64,000 nt of DNA. Origin: CAMEON01 sp963643175. GTDB taxonomy: Bacteria > Bacillota > Clostridia > Oscillospirales > CAG-272. The notes below the pieces were generated by a model. That model was not told the origin of the DNA. It searched no databases and saw only the letters and a list, made by a program, of their open reading frames with translations. The position numbers and the translations under genes were made by a program. This document shows positions 7,094-15,939 of the stretch, in pieces. The stretch covers positions 1 through 64,000 of the forward strand of contig CAVIJF010000001.1 of the NCBI GenBank assembly GCA_963643175.1. The letters run 5' to 3'. How positions within the stretch are numbered: the stretch's first letter is position 1; every line of letters begins with the position of its first letter.

Positions 7094-8635
7094 TCATGGG
7101 AGATTGGAAAGCTTTTGGTTGACGTCTTTCAAAATGCGCTTCATCTTGTCGTTCCAGCGGCGGGAAGCGGAGGCGATTTTGACAGTGGAGGAGGACAGCA
7201 GGGGGCGCAGCTCGTCGCGAAGAACCAGCCCGGAGAACATATCGCTGCAGGTGCTGGAGAAGTCGAACTGAATGGTGGCGAATATCAGGTTGAGAATCTC
7301 AACGGACTGCGGATCCTGCATGAATTTGAGCGAGAGGTTCGTGTTGTAGTAGGCATCCGGAATAATCCTGCTGCTGTGCCATGCCACCGATTCCAGCACG
7401 GCGCCCAGCATGGAGACCCGCTCCTCCGATCGGACCCCGGCGGAAATGCCGAAGCTGGAAACCTGATCCTGCACGTAGGAGTAGTAGCGGGGCTGTGCCT
7501 TGTCGAATTTCGGCAGGGGCGCGATGCCGTAGGACATGGGGGTAAGCGAGGCAATCTCGGTTTCCATATCCAGGAACATGCACGTCACCATCAGGGCATT
7601 CTTGGCGGTAAAAGCGTTGATGATGTTCTTGGTTCTGCCCGCCCAGTCCTCAATGGTGCCGGAATTCCGGTAGTAGTAGGTGGAGGCATCGTTGTACAGC
7701 AGGGAAACCTTGGCTTGCAGGTCGGCAACGCGCGCCATCGAGTCGGCATCAAACACCAGCTCCCGCGTGTCCGCATCCTTGACAACAAGATGAATATCCG
7801 ATGCCACCATGTAGGGGTCGATGCTGCTGCCGTTTCCGGTCACAAAGCCGAAGAAATCGCCGGTGTCGGACTTGCTGTTGCTGTTCCTGTCCAGATACAG
7901 ATCCTGGATCATGCTGAGCTGGGTGTCCAGCGTCCAGTCGCCGTTTTTCACGGTCGTGTACATATCGGGCAGCTTGTGCGCTTCCATCTCGGTGCGGTTG
8001 TACAGGGTCAGAAACACGTACCGGAACATGGAGATGGCGGCGGCTCCGCTTGCCAGATACTGCTTCCGCTGCGGCGTGAAGGTAACAAGGTCATTGAAGC
8101 CCTGTGTCCAGTAGCTCTTGGAGGTGTTGATGTACTCCACAGCGGACAGGTTCCGGTAGTGCCCGCTCAGGGCGGGACCTACGGCGCGGTAGGTGCCGTT
8201 GACCACAATGTCATAGCTCCCGAGACCGGAGGAAACATCGTTTGCCAGCTTGGTGGCGACGTCATCCTCGTCGCAGGGCAGAAAGGCGAGCCGGACGCAG
8301 AGCTGATTCTGCACCAGTTCGTTGCGCTCAAACACAGCTTCGGAGATCAGCCCGGCGGTGCCGTCACTGACCAGTTCGTCGTTCTTGCCCTGCGCATCGG
8401 CGTACAGGAAGCCGACCTCGGCATTGCCGAAGGACAGGCCGTCCGGCAGATCGCACCCCTCGGCGGTCGAGACAGCCTCTCCCGTGCCGGGTACGGTATC
8501 CGTGACAGAATGGGAGGAGGTTTCCGGCGGCGAGCCGGAACCGGGACCGCAGGAGGCAAGTCCCGCGGACGGGGTCAGAACAAGCAGGCAGGCGAGCAGG
8601 AGGGCGGACAGCTTTATTGTACACGTGGCGTTCAT
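7094..8635 (-). CDS. Extracellular solute-binding-like lipoprotein, paralogue of its neighbour
   Basis: A 513-residue secreted protein with signal peptide and lipobox LASC (Cys29), followed by a low-complexity linker. It shares with the neighbouring protein the pattern AVFERNELVQNQLCVRL, a GLGSYDIVVNGTY segment, and DRNSNSKSDTGDFFG, so the two are paralogues. It is the first gene of the minus-strand operon, preceded by AGGAGTG and a near-perfect promoter. It probably captures a saccharide or related solute at the cell surface. The ligand is unknown, and no membrane components are encoded nearby. Confidence 0.75.
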   Translation of the reverse strand: MNATCTIKLSALLLACLLVLTPSAGLASCGPGSGSPPETSSHSVTDTVPGTGEAVSTAEGCDLPDGLSFGNAEVGFLYADAQGKNDELVSDGTAGLISEAVFERNELVQNQLCVRLAFLPCDEDDVATKLANDVSSGLGSYDIVVNGTYRAVGPALSGHYRNLSAVEYINTSKSYWTQGFNDLVTFTPQRKQYLASGAAAISMFRYVFLTLYNRTEMEAHKLPDMYTTVKNGDWTLDTQLSMIQDLYLDRNSNSKSDTGDFFGFVTGNGSSIDPYMVASDIHLVVKDADTRELVFDADSMARVADLQAKVSLLYNDASTYYYRNSGTIEDWAGRTKNIINAFTAKNALMVTCMFLDMETEIASLTPMSYGIAPLPKFDKAQPRYYSYVQDQVSSFGISAGVRSEERVSMLGAVLESVAWHSSRIIPDAYYNTNLSLKFMQDPQSVEILNLIFATIQFDFSSTCSDMFSGLVLRDELRPLLSSSTVKIASASRRWNDKMKRILKDVNQKLSNLP

Positions 8636-8696
8636 GGCGGCACTCCTTTCACAGTGCGTACAGTCCCTGTACAGCAGACGGACAGATTACACAGCC

Positions 8697-8725
8697 ATTA
8701 TAGTATATTTTGTCCTTCCTGTCAA
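8697..8725 (-). promoter_or_regulatory. Consensus sigma-A promoter of the solute-binding operon
   Basis: On the minus strand TTGACA (8725-8720), exactly 17 bases, then TATAAT (8702-8697). Both hexamers match consensus. It is divergent from the promoter at 8780-8808. Confidence 0.92.
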
Positions 8726-8779
8726 GAGAAGCGGGAAAATTATTTGTATATTTTGGAGTATTCTTTTGTGGGCGCCGCC

Positions 8780-8808
8780 TTGATTTTTTTTTGAAAATGT
8801 GCTATAAT
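8780..8808 (+). promoter_or_regulatory. Sigma-A promoter of the pantothenate kinase gene
   Basis: TTGATT at 8780-8785, 17 bases (rich in T), and TATAAT at 8803-8808 with a TGC extended -10. Confidence 0.88.
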
Positions 8809-8886
8809 AATCTGTATGCGTTGGGGAGGGCGGCGGCGTCCGCACATCCCCGCGGAACAGAGACCCGGAAAGGAGAGTTCTGCACC

Positions 8887-9759
8887 ATGGAGACAAGGCA
8901 GCAGGGCGCCGGAGACGTCGTTGTCGGCATTGACGTCGGCGGCAGTACCACCAAAATTGTCGGCTTTCGCCGCACGGCAGCAGGGGCATCGGCACTCATA
9001 GACCCGCTGTTCGTCCGGGCGACCGACCCAATTACATCCATCTACGGAGCGTTCGGACGCTTTACCGTGGAGAACGGACTGGCTCTGCCGGACATTGACC
9101 GCATCATGATGACAGGCGTCGGTTCCTCCTATATGTCCGCGCCCATCTATTCGCTGAACTGCCGGACGGTACCGGAGTTTTCCGGTGTCGGGCTGGGCGG
9201 GCTGTACCTGTCCGGGCTGTCCGAGGCTATCATTGTGAGCATGGGAACCGGTACGGCGCTGGTATACGCCCGGCGGAAACCGGACGGCGGAACGGATATA
9301 GACTATCTGGGCGGCACGGGCGTCGGGGGCGGTACGTTGCTGGGGCTGACCAAGAAGATGCTGGGCGTGGATACGGTTGAGCACATCGAACAGCTGTGCG
9401 AGGGCGGGGATCTCTCCAAAGTCGATCTGACCATCAAGGACATTTCCCGCAATGACCAGTTCCCCGGTGTCAACTACAATCTGACCGCTGCCAATTTCGG
9501 CAAGCTGTCCGACCTTGCGGACAGCAGTGACATTGCGCTGGGCATTGCCAACATGGTGGCGGAGACCATCGCCATGATGGCGATATTCGCCGCCCGCGGG
9601 CACGGCGTGCGGGACATTGTGCTGACCGGCAACCTGACGACCATCCGTCCTATCCGTCGGGTGTTTGAGGGACTGCGGGACACCTTCAATGTAAATTTTC
9701 TCATCCCGCCCAACGCTCAGTTCGGCACCGTCATCGGCGCCGCCCTCTACGGCTGGTAA
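8887..9759 (+). CDS. coaW: Type II pantothenate kinase
   Basis: A 290-residue cytoplasmic enzyme that would phosphorylate pantothenate in the first step of coenzyme A synthesis. The ASKHA-fold ATP-binding motifs are visible: VVGIDVGGSTTKIVGF near the N-terminus, the middle VSMGTGTALVYA and GGTGVGGGTLLGL segments, and a C-terminal VLTGNLTT with FGTVIGAAL. ATG 8887 follows AAAGGAGA. An open frame extends upstream to 8710, but it crosses the promoter and does not look like family sequence. Type II enzymes are usually resistant to CoA feedback. The downstream neighbour is alaS, 88 bases away. Confidence 0.9.
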   Translation: METRQQGAGDVVVGIDVGGSTTKIVGFRRTAAGASALIDPLFVRATDPITSIYGAFGRFTVENGLALPDIDRIMMTGVGSSYMSAPIYSLNCRTVPEFSGVGLGGLYLSGLSEAIIVSMGTGTALVYARRKPDGGTDIDYLGGTGVGGGTLLGLTKKMLGVDTVEHIEQLCEGGDLSKVDLTIKDISRNDQFPGVNYNLTAANFGKLSDLADSSDIALGIANMVAETIAMMAIFAARGHGVRDIVLTGNLTTIRPIRRVFEGLRDTFNVNFLIPPNAQFGTVIGAALYGW

Positions 9760-9847
9760 TCCGGCGTCAGCCCGGATCGGAACACAACAGCCGGCATTTA
9801 CCCGGTAAAAATGATGCAAATATAAATAGGTAAGAAAGGCACACAGT

Positions 9848-12490
9848 ATGGAATGGACAAGTCTGAACGACCTGCGCGAAAAGTATCTATCCTTCTTTGA
9901 ATCCAAGGGGCACCTGCGCCTCCCCTCTTTCCCGCTGATTCCCCACAACGACCCGTCGCTTCTGCTCATCAACTCCGGTATGGCGCCCATGAAGAAATAC
10001 TTCACCGGCGAGGAGATTCCGCCCCGCCGCCGCGTCACCACCTGCCAGAAGTGCATCCGCACCCCTGACCTTGAGCGCGTGGGGCACACCGCCCGCCACG
10101 GCACCTTCTTTGAGATGCTGGGCAACTTCTCCTTTGGTGATTACTTCAAGCAGGAGGCGATTCCGTGGGCGTGGGAATTCCTGACCGATACGCTGAAGAT
10201 TCCCGCCGAGCGGCTCTGGCCTTCCATCTACGAGAACGACGAGGAGGCATTTGAGCTGTGGAACAAGACGGTCGGCGTCCCGGCAGAGCGCATTGTGCGG
10301 CTGGGCAAGGTGGACAACTTCTGGGAGCACGGCTCCGGTCCCTGCGGTCCCTGCTCCGAAATTTATTTTGACCGCGGCGAGAAGTACGGCTGCGGCTCGC
10401 CCGACTGCAAGCCCGGCTGTGACTGTGACCGCTACATGGAAATCTGGAACAACGTGTTCTCGCAGTTCAACAATGACGGGCACGGCAACTATACCGAGCT
10501 GGCGCAGAAGAATATTGATACCGGCATGGGTCTGGAGCGCCTTGCCTGCGTGATGCAGGGCGTGGACAATATGTTCCTTGTGGATACCAACCGCGCCATT
10601 CTGGACAAGGTGTGCACCATTGCCGGTCGCACCTACGGGGACAACGCCAACGCGGACATTTCCATCCGTGTGTGCACCGATCATATCAAGTCCGCCATGT
10701 TCATGATTGCCGACGGCGTGATTCCCTCCAATGAGGGACGCGGCTACGTGCTGCGCCGCATCATCCGCCGCGCCTGCCGCCACGGCAAGCTGCTGGGCAT
10801 CAATCGCCCGTTCCTCACCGAGCTGTGCGAGGTCGCCATGCAGCAGAATCAGGGGGCGTACCCGGAGCTGCACGAAAAGCATGACTATATCCTGCAGATT
10901 CTGTCCCTGGAGGAGAAGCGCTTTGACGCCACCATTGACGCAGGTCTCTCCATCCTGTCCAACCTTGCCCGCGATGTGCTGGCATCCGGCAAGAAGGTCA
11001 TTTCGGGCAGCGATGCGTTCCGGCTGTACGATACGTTCGGCTTCCCGGTCGATCTGACGCGCGAGATTGTCGCCGAGCAGCACCTGACCATTGACGAGGA
11101 TACTTTCCGGACGCTCATGCAGGCACAGCGGGAGCGCGCACGCAGTGCCCGCGCCAATATTTCCGGCTGGAGCAATGCGTCCAAGACCCTGCTGGCGGGT
11201 CTGACCAAGACGAAATTTGTCGGCTATACCGCGACCGAGTGCGACGCAAAGGTCGTGGCTCTGCTGGTGGACGATATGGCGGTGGAGGAAGTCACCGAGG
11301 GTGACTTCACGCTGATTCTGGACCGTACACCCTTCTACGGAGAGGGCGGCGGACAGGTGGGTGACGCCGGCACCGTAACGGGGCATGATTTCGCCGCGTC
11401 TGTGACCGATACGCAGAAGTCCGATGGCGTGTACATTCATCTTTGCTCGCTGGCTAATGGGGCTGTCCGCGTGGGCGACACGGTTCATGCCGAGGTCAGC
11501 GACGTGCGGCGCGCTGCCATTATGCGGAACCATTCAGCTTGCCATCTGTTGCAGGCGGCGCTCCGCACCGTACTGGGCAAGCACGTTGAGCAGGCGGGCT
11601 CCTATGTGGACAGGGAGCGCGTGCGCTTTGACTTTACGCACTTCGCACCGCTGACTGCGGAGCAGCTCAGAGCGGTCGAGAGTCTGGTCAATGCCCATAT
11701 TCTGGTGGGTCTGCCGGTCGAGAAGCTGGAACTTCCGATTGAGGAAGCCAAAAAACTGGGCGCCATGGCGCTGTTCGGCGAGAAGTACGGCAAGGTCGTC
11801 CGCGTCATCCGTATGGGGGATTTCTCCACGGAGTTCTGCGGTGGTACGCACGTGGACAACACCGCACAGATCGGGCTGTTCAAGATTACTTCCGAGGCAT
11901 CGGTGGCGGCGGGTGTCCGCCGTATTGAGGGCGTGACCGGGCTTGGCGTGCTGGAGCTGATTGCCGGGCAGGAGGAGATTATCCGCAGAACCGCCCATGA
12001 GCTGAAGGCACCCGCCCCGGCGGATATGCCTGCCAAGGCTGCCGCTCTGCACGCGGATCTGAATGCCGCGCACAAGGAAATCGACCGCCTCAACAGCCGC
12101 CTTGCGGCGTCGCAGGTGGACGGACTGCTGGCGGGCGGAGTTCCGGTCGGCAGGAGCGGCAGAGTTCTGCTGGTCGCGGCGGCGCTGGACGGGGTTCCCG
12201 TAGACGTTGCGCGCAGCATGACCGACCTGATAAAGGAAAAGAATCCCGCCGCGGTGGCAGTTCTTGCCGTCAGCGGGGACGGGAAACTCAACTTCCTTGC
12301 TGCCGCAGGAAAAGAGGCTGTCGCACTGGGTGCGCACGCCGGAAAGCTGGTCGGCGCGGTTTCCGCTGTCACGGGCGGTAAGGGCGGCGGACGCCCGGAT
12401 AACGCGATGGCAGGCGGTCGGGATGTCGATCAGGTTCCGGAGGCGTTGGCTACGGCGGAGGTCGTGCTGGGCGGTATGCTTAAGGACTGA
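9848..12490 (+). CDS. alaS: Alanyl-tRNA synthetase
   Basis: An 880-residue cytoplasmic enzyme that charges tRNA-Ala. The N-terminal class II catalytic domain shows LINSGMAPMKKYFTG, the RHGTFFEMLGNFSFGDYFK motif 2 region and GMGLERLA motif 3. The editing domain has HSACH (His562, His566) and CGGTH (Cys664, His668), the zinc site used to clear mischarged Ser/Gly-tRNA. The C-terminal C-Ala domain ends with GGKGGGRPDNAMAGG. Length and order match the normal bacterial enzyme. AAGAAAGG precedes ATG 9848. No T-box leader was seen in the 88-base gap upstream. Confidence 0.98.
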   Translation: MEWTSLNDLREKYLSFFESKGHLRLPSFPLIPHNDPSLLLINSGMAPMKKYFTGEEIPPRRRVTTCQKCIRTPDLERVGHTARHGTFFEMLGNFSFGDYFKQEAIPWAWEFLTDTLKIPAERLWPSIYENDEEAFELWNKTVGVPAERIVRLGKVDNFWEHGSGPCGPCSEIYFDRGEKYGCGSPDCKPGCDCDRYMEIWNNVFSQFNNDGHGNYTELAQKNIDTGMGLERLACVMQGVDNMFLVDTNRAILDKVCTIAGRTYGDNANADISIRVCTDHIKSAMFMIADGVIPSNEGRGYVLRRIIRRACRHGKLLGINRPFLTELCEVAMQQNQGAYPELHEKHDYILQILSLEEKRFDATIDAGLSILSNLARDVLASGKKVISGSDAFRLYDTFGFPVDLTREIVAEQHLTIDEDTFRTLMQAQRERARSARANISGWSNASKTLLAGLTKTKFVGYTATECDAKVVALLVDDMAVEEVTEGDFTLILDRTPFYGEGGGQVGDAGTVTGHDFAASVTDTQKSDGVYIHLCSLANGAVRVGDTVHAEVSDVRRAAIMRNHSACHLLQAALRTVLGKHVEQAGSYVDRERVRFDFTHFAPLTAEQLRAVESLVNAHILVGLPVEKLELPIEEAKKLGAMALFGEKYGKVVRVIRMGDFSTEFCGGTHVDNTAQIGLFKITSEASVAAGVRRIEGVTGLGVLELIAGQEEIIRRTAHELKAPAPADMPAKAAALHADLNAAHKEIDRLNSRLAASQVDGLLAGGVPVGRSGRVLLVAAALDGVPVDVARSMTDLIKEKNPAAVAVLAVSGDGKLNFLAAAGKEAVALGAHAGKLVGAVSAVTGGKGGGRPDNAMAGGRDVDQVPEALATAEVVLGGMLKD

Positions 12491-12514
12491 CGCACCCATA
12501 GCTATCATCAAAAA

Positions 12515-12562
12515 ATACAGACAGAGGAGCGGTTCCCCGTGGAACCGCTCCTCTGTCTGTAT
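12515..12562. terminator. 22-bp perfect hairpin, probably bidirectional terminator
   Basis: Positions 12515-12536 and 12541-12562 are perfectly complementary over 22 bases around a CCGT loop. On the minus strand the hairpin is followed by a run of T, so it ends leftward transcription. It also lies 25 bases below the alaS stop. Confidence 0.85.
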
Positions 12563-12569
12563 GGGGGAA

Positions 12570-12719
12570 TTAAGGCTTCGCCGCACAATTCCGATGGTGC
12601 AATTGCGCAGTCGGATTTTTCGTCAGACGATACAAAAAGCGACAGCCCAACCCCACATGGGCACAACGAATATGGTTGCTGTCATATATCTTGCCGATGT
12701 TCTTCAGGCGTAAAAGCAG
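12570..12719 (-). pseudogene. Remnant of the 5' end of an ABC-transporter ATPase gene
   Basis: On the minus strand GAGGAGA is followed, 7 bases later, by CTG (12719-12717) and codons for LLRLKNIGKIYDSNHI. This matches the typical opening of MacB/LolD-type ABC ATPases (ML.LKNIGKIYDSN), with ATG apparently changed to CTG. After about 17 residues the likeness ends, and there is no Walker A motif before the stop at 12570. The rest of the gene is gone. The gene-free interval 12491-12963 holds this remnant, the terminator, the inverted repeat and a weaker hairpin, and nothing else recognisable. The identification rests on a short stretch. Confidence 0.45.
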
Positions 12720-12815
12720 TGTTTTATCTCCTCGGTTATGAATTGCGTTGTCTGTCCTGATGCCGGAATCCGGATGGTGCCGCCCCCCGGCAGATATGTT
12801 GTCGCACAAGCAAAA

Positions 12816-12831
12816 GTTAGCATGCGCTAAC
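12816..12831. promoter_or_regulatory. Candidate operator: 6-4-6 inverted repeat GTTAGC-ATGC-GCTAAC
   Basis: Second copy of the inverted repeat at 1158-1173, with identical arms and a different spacer. On the minus strand it lies about 100 bases above the ABC ATPase remnant, where a regulator site would be expected. Confidence 0.5.
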
Positions 12832-12846
12832 TCGTGTTCCGCTGAA

Positions 12847-12875
12847 AGGGCATCTACATATAGTGCGGATGCCCT
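12847..12875 (-). terminator. Possible weak terminator below the DUF4870 gene
   Basis: AGGGCATC (12847-12854) pairs with GATGCCCT (12868-12875). On the minus strand it follows the zinc-ribbon gene by about 90 bases, with only three T after the stem, so function is uncertain. Confidence 0.4.
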
Positions 12876-12963
12876 GTCCGGTCGCCCATTTTAGCAGAAT
12901 ATACGGCTGTCAAAAAGGTATGGATAAAATATCGGGGAATCGCGGATTTATCCGGAAAGCCCT

Positions 12964-13428
12964 TTACTTAATCAGTCTGAAGCCCCCGATGAGAGGCAGT
13001 TCCTTTGCTTTTCCGTTCGCCGCATTGACGATTCCGATAATCATCAGGGCAAGGCACAGAATGCCGACAGCCCCGCTGACGATCCAGCCGACGATGGGAA
13101 TCAGTCCCAGAATGCCGGACGCGGCACTCAGCACGACCTCGGCGAGGAACAGAATCAGCCCTTGGTTGGTGTGGAACCGGGCGAATCTGGAATTCTGCGC
13201 CGCCAGCAGCGGAATCAGGAACAGGATGCAGATATACGCAAGAATCGCCATGACCTTGTTGTCCGCGATGTCCCTGCTGTCGAACTCTGCCGTGGTGTCG
13301 GCGGTGTTGTTCAGGTTTGCAAAAGCCGAATCCGCCGCATTCCGGGCACCGTCAGCCGGAGCGCCGCAAACCGGGCACTGCGCGGCGTTGTCGTCCATAG
13401 CGGCACCGCATTTTTTACAGGTTGCCAT
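12964..13428 (-). CDS. Zinc-ribbon plus DUF4870-like membrane protein
   Basis: A 154-residue protein. Residues 4-21 form a zinc ribbon with CKKC and CPVC (Cys4, Cys7, Cys18, Cys21). A linker of about 30 residues leads to a membrane domain with roughly three hydrophobic segments (KVMAILAYICILFLIPLL, then LILFLAEVVLSAASGILGLI and VGILCLALMIIGIV). The FARFHTNQGLILF motif is characteristic of DUF4870/Tic20-like proteins. The function of this family is not established. The gene is monocistronic, with a consensus promoter at 13495-13523. Confidence 0.85.
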   Translation of the reverse strand: MATCKKCGAAMDDNAAQCPVCGAPADGARNAADSAFANLNNTADTTAEFDSRDIADNKVMAILAYICILFLIPLLAAQNSRFARFHTNQGLILFLAEVVLSAASGILGLIPIVGWIVSGAVGILCLALMIIGIVNAANGKAKELPLIGGFRLIK

Positions 13429-13494
13429 GATGATGCATACTCCTTTCGGGGAACCGCCGGCATAAAGCTGCCGGCTACCTACCCACTGTGCGGT

Positions 13495-13523
13495 ATTATA
13501 GCACAGTCCGGGGGCTCTGTCAA
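13495..13523 (-). promoter_or_regulatory. Consensus sigma-A promoter of the zinc-ribbon/DUF4870 gene
   Basis: On the minus strand TTGACA (13523-13518), 17 bases, TATAAT (13500-13495), with a TGC extended -10. Confidence 0.9.
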
Positions 13524-13617
13524 GGGGAAAAATTGCGAAAATACGGGCGGCGGTGTCTGCCTTTTGGAATATCGGCGCGTATCGCCGCCGCGGTCACGCA
13601 AAATTCAGCCAAAAAAC

Positions 13618-13646
13618 TTGACAGCAACGCAAAAGTATGCTATCAT
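13618..13646 (+). promoter_or_regulatory. Sigma-A promoter of the rimO operon
   Basis: TTGACA at 13618-13623, 17 bases, TATCAT at 13641-13646, with TGC before the -10 box. The leader to the rimO start is about 70 bases. Confidence 0.85.
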
Positions 13647-13722
13647 ATACAGCGGACGCGAGGGCAGTGCCCTTGCGGGCGGGGTGCGCTGGCATCCGCC
13701 GGAAAGGACTCGTTGAAACCCT

Positions 13723-15111
13723 ATGAAGATTGGATTTATTTCTCTCGGATGCCCCAAAAATCAGCTGGATACCGAGGTCATGCTCCACGAGGTGGTGGAT
13801 GCCGGCTACGAGATCACGCCTGAGGATATTGATGCGGACATCATCATCATCAACACCTGCGCCTTCATCGAAAGTGCGCGCAAGGAAGCGGTGGACAATA
13901 TTCTGGACGTTGCGTGGCTCAAGGAGAACCGCCATCTCAAAGGCATCATTGTGACGGGATGTCTGGCAGAGCGCTACCGTGAGGAGATATTCGAGGATAT
14001 GCCGGAGGTGGACGCCCTGCTGGGTGTCGGCAGCATACACCGCATCGTGGATGCCGTCCGTGCGGTCGAGGCGCAGGTAAAGGCGCAGGAGGCGGGGAAG
14101 AAGCCGCTGGAGGCTGCCTGCAAGTACCGTTCCTTCGAGGACAAAAACGCCGTTGCGTTGGGCGGCGACCGCGTGCTGACCACGCCGGAGTATGCCGCTT
14201 ACCTCAAGATTGCCGAGGGGTGCGACAACCGGTGCGCCTACTGTGCCATTCCGTACATCCGTGGCGGATACCGTTCCCGCCCGATGGAGGATCTGGTGCG
14301 TGAGGTGAAGGAGCTGTCCGCATTGGGCGTCCGGGAGCTGACCGTCATCGCGCAGGACATCACGCGATACGGGAAGGATCTGTACGGGCACTATGCCCTG
14401 CATGAGCTGCTCCACCGGATTACGGAGGAGACGGACATCCCGTGGATCCGCCTGCTCTACTGCTATCCCGACAAGATTACCGATGAGCTTATCGCTGAGA
14501 TACGGGACAATCCCCGCATTCTCAAGTACATAGATCTGCCGCTCCAGCATATCAGCGACCGGGTGCTGAAGTCGATGAACCGCCACGGCGAGTCCACGCT
14601 TATCCGCGACGTGCTGACCCGCCTGCGCAGGGAGATTCCCGGTGTGGTCATCCGCACAACCTTCATCGTCGGTTTCCCCGGCGAGACGGAGGAGGATTTC
14701 CGGCAGCTGGCGGAGTTCATGAAGGAGCAGCGCTTTGACCATGCCGGCGTGTTCACCTACTCCCGCGAGGAGGGAACGCCTGCATATAACTTCCCTGACC
14801 AGATTGACGAGCAGGAAAAGGAGCGCCGGCGGGATATTCTGATGAAGCAGCAGATGCTGATAAACGCCGAACTGAACGAGCAGAAGGTAGGGCAGACCGT
14901 GGAGGTACTGTGCGAGGACTACGACCCCGTAAGCGAGTCCTGCTACGGACGCTCGGCGGCGGACGCACCCGAAATCGACGGCAAGGTGTTCTTCCGACAG
15001 ACAGGCACAGTACGCCCCGCCCCCGGTGATTTCGTAAAGGTCCGCATTGAGGACGTGGTGGATTACGATATGTACGGCAAGCAGATTCTGCCCGACGGGG
15101 CGGATATGTGA
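13723..15111 (+). CDS. rimO: Ribosomal protein S12 methylthiotransferase
   Basis: A 462-residue radical-SAM enzyme that methylthiolates a conserved Asp of ribosomal protein S12. The N-terminal MTTase domain carries three cluster cysteines: SLGCPKN (Cys10), NTCAF (Cys46) and TGCLAERY (Cys80). The radical-SAM motif CDNRCAYC supplies Cys167, Cys171 and Cys174, and a TRAM domain ends the protein. The SLGCPKNQLDTE opening and GCLAERY are RimO rather than MiaB signatures; a true miaB lies at 20831. It overlaps no neighbour, but pgsA starts 13 bases after its stop, so the two are co-transcribed. Confidence 0.95.
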   Translation: MKIGFISLGCPKNQLDTEVMLHEVVDAGYEITPEDIDADIIIINTCAFIESARKEAVDNILDVAWLKENRHLKGIIVTGCLAERYREEIFEDMPEVDALLGVGSIHRIVDAVRAVEAQVKAQEAGKKPLEAACKYRSFEDKNAVALGGDRVLTTPEYAAYLKIAEGCDNRCAYCAIPYIRGGYRSRPMEDLVREVKELSALGVRELTVIAQDITRYGKDLYGHYALHELLHRITEETDIPWIRLLYCYPDKITDELIAEIRDNPRILKYIDLPLQHISDRVLKSMNRHGESTLIRDVLTRLRREIPGVVIRTTFIVGFPGETEEDFRQLAEFMKEQRFDHAGVFTYSREEGTPAYNFPDQIDEQEKERRRDILMKQQMLINAELNEQKVGQTVEVLCEDYDPVSESCYGRSAADAPEIDGKVFFRQTGTVRPAPGDFVKVRIEDVVDYDMYGKQILPDGADM

Positions 15112-15124
15112 GGAGGTGCGCGGC

Positions 15125-15781
15125 ATGAAGGCGACCGACACGGCTTCCTGCATACGGAAGCAGAAAACAAAAATGAACCTGCCCAACCGACTGACCGTCC
15201 TGCGCCTTGTCATGGTACCGGTTTTTATTGCCGTGATGGTGCTGCCGGACAGTCTGGTTCCCTCGCTTGTGACCGGCTCTGTCGGTGCGTTTCTGTTCAT
15301 CACAGCCGCCGTGACCGATATGCTGGACGGAAAAATTGCCCGCAAGTACAGCCTGATAACCGATTTCGGCAAGCTGATGGACCCGCTGGCGGATAAATTT
15401 ATGGTTATTGGCGCCATGACCGTTATCGTCTACCGCTACGACAACCTGCGCTCCGTGTTCATTTGGGCACTGTTGGTGGTGGTGTTCCGGGAGCTGGCGG
15501 TGACATCCCTGCGGCTGGTAGCGTCCGCCTCCGGCGGCGTGGTGGTTCCTGCCAATATGCTTGGCAAGATAAAGACGGTTTCGCAGATTGTCTGCGTCAG
15601 TGCCGCCATCATCGAGCCGATGCTCTATGAGATACCATTCCTGCGCGATTTCCTGCCGGAGTGGTGGGTTGCGTACACACCGCTGACTTATCTGACCTGT
15701 GCCGCCATGACCCTGTTCACGGTTCTGTCCGGAGCGAACTATTTCCGCGCTATGTGGAAATACCTTGACCCCGGAAAGTAA
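15125..15781 (+). CDS. pgsA: CDP-diacylglycerol-glycerol-3-phosphate phosphatidyltransferase
   Basis: A 218-residue membrane enzyme that makes phosphatidylglycerol phosphate from CDP-diacylglycerol and glycerol-3-phosphate. The CDP-alcohol phosphotransferase motif is complete: Asp65, Asp68-Gly69, Ala72-Arg73, Gly82, Asp86 and Asp90. Several hydrophobic helices follow. AGGAGGTG lies 6 bases before ATG 15125, so I chose this start. The usual family opening MNLPNRLTVLR begins at residue 17, and ATG 15173 is the alternative. Pairing of pgsA with rimO is common in Firmicutes. Confidence 0.93.
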   Translation: MKATDTASCIRKQKTKMNLPNRLTVLRLVMVPVFIAVMVLPDSLVPSLVTGSVGAFLFITAAVTDMLDGKIARKYSLITDFGKLMDPLADKFMVIGAMTVIVYRYDNLRSVFIWALLVVVFRELAVTSLRLVASASGGVVVPANMLGKIKTVSQIVCVSAAIIEPMLYEIPFLRDFLPEWWVAYTPLTYLTCAAMTLFTVLSGANYFRAMWKYLDPGK

Positions 15782-15939
15782 CCGTTTTCCCCCTACCGCA
15801 CGATATGCCGGCACTCTTCCATGACGCCTGCTGCGTGCGGTTTTCTGTACCCGTCCCGTGCGACCGGACAGCCGCCGCGGCGACAGACAACCGTTAACCG
15901 CTGACCGTCAAGAGCAAAACGAAAGGAACCGTAACCGCT

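Noticed and set aside
9760..9847. T-box leader for alaS
   Set aside because: The 88-base gap is too short and has no T-box core (TGGNACCGCG-like) sequence.
12491..12963. tRNA or other RNA gene in the spacer after alaS
   Set aside because: No cloverleaf or known RNA motif was seen; the hairpins are explained as terminators.
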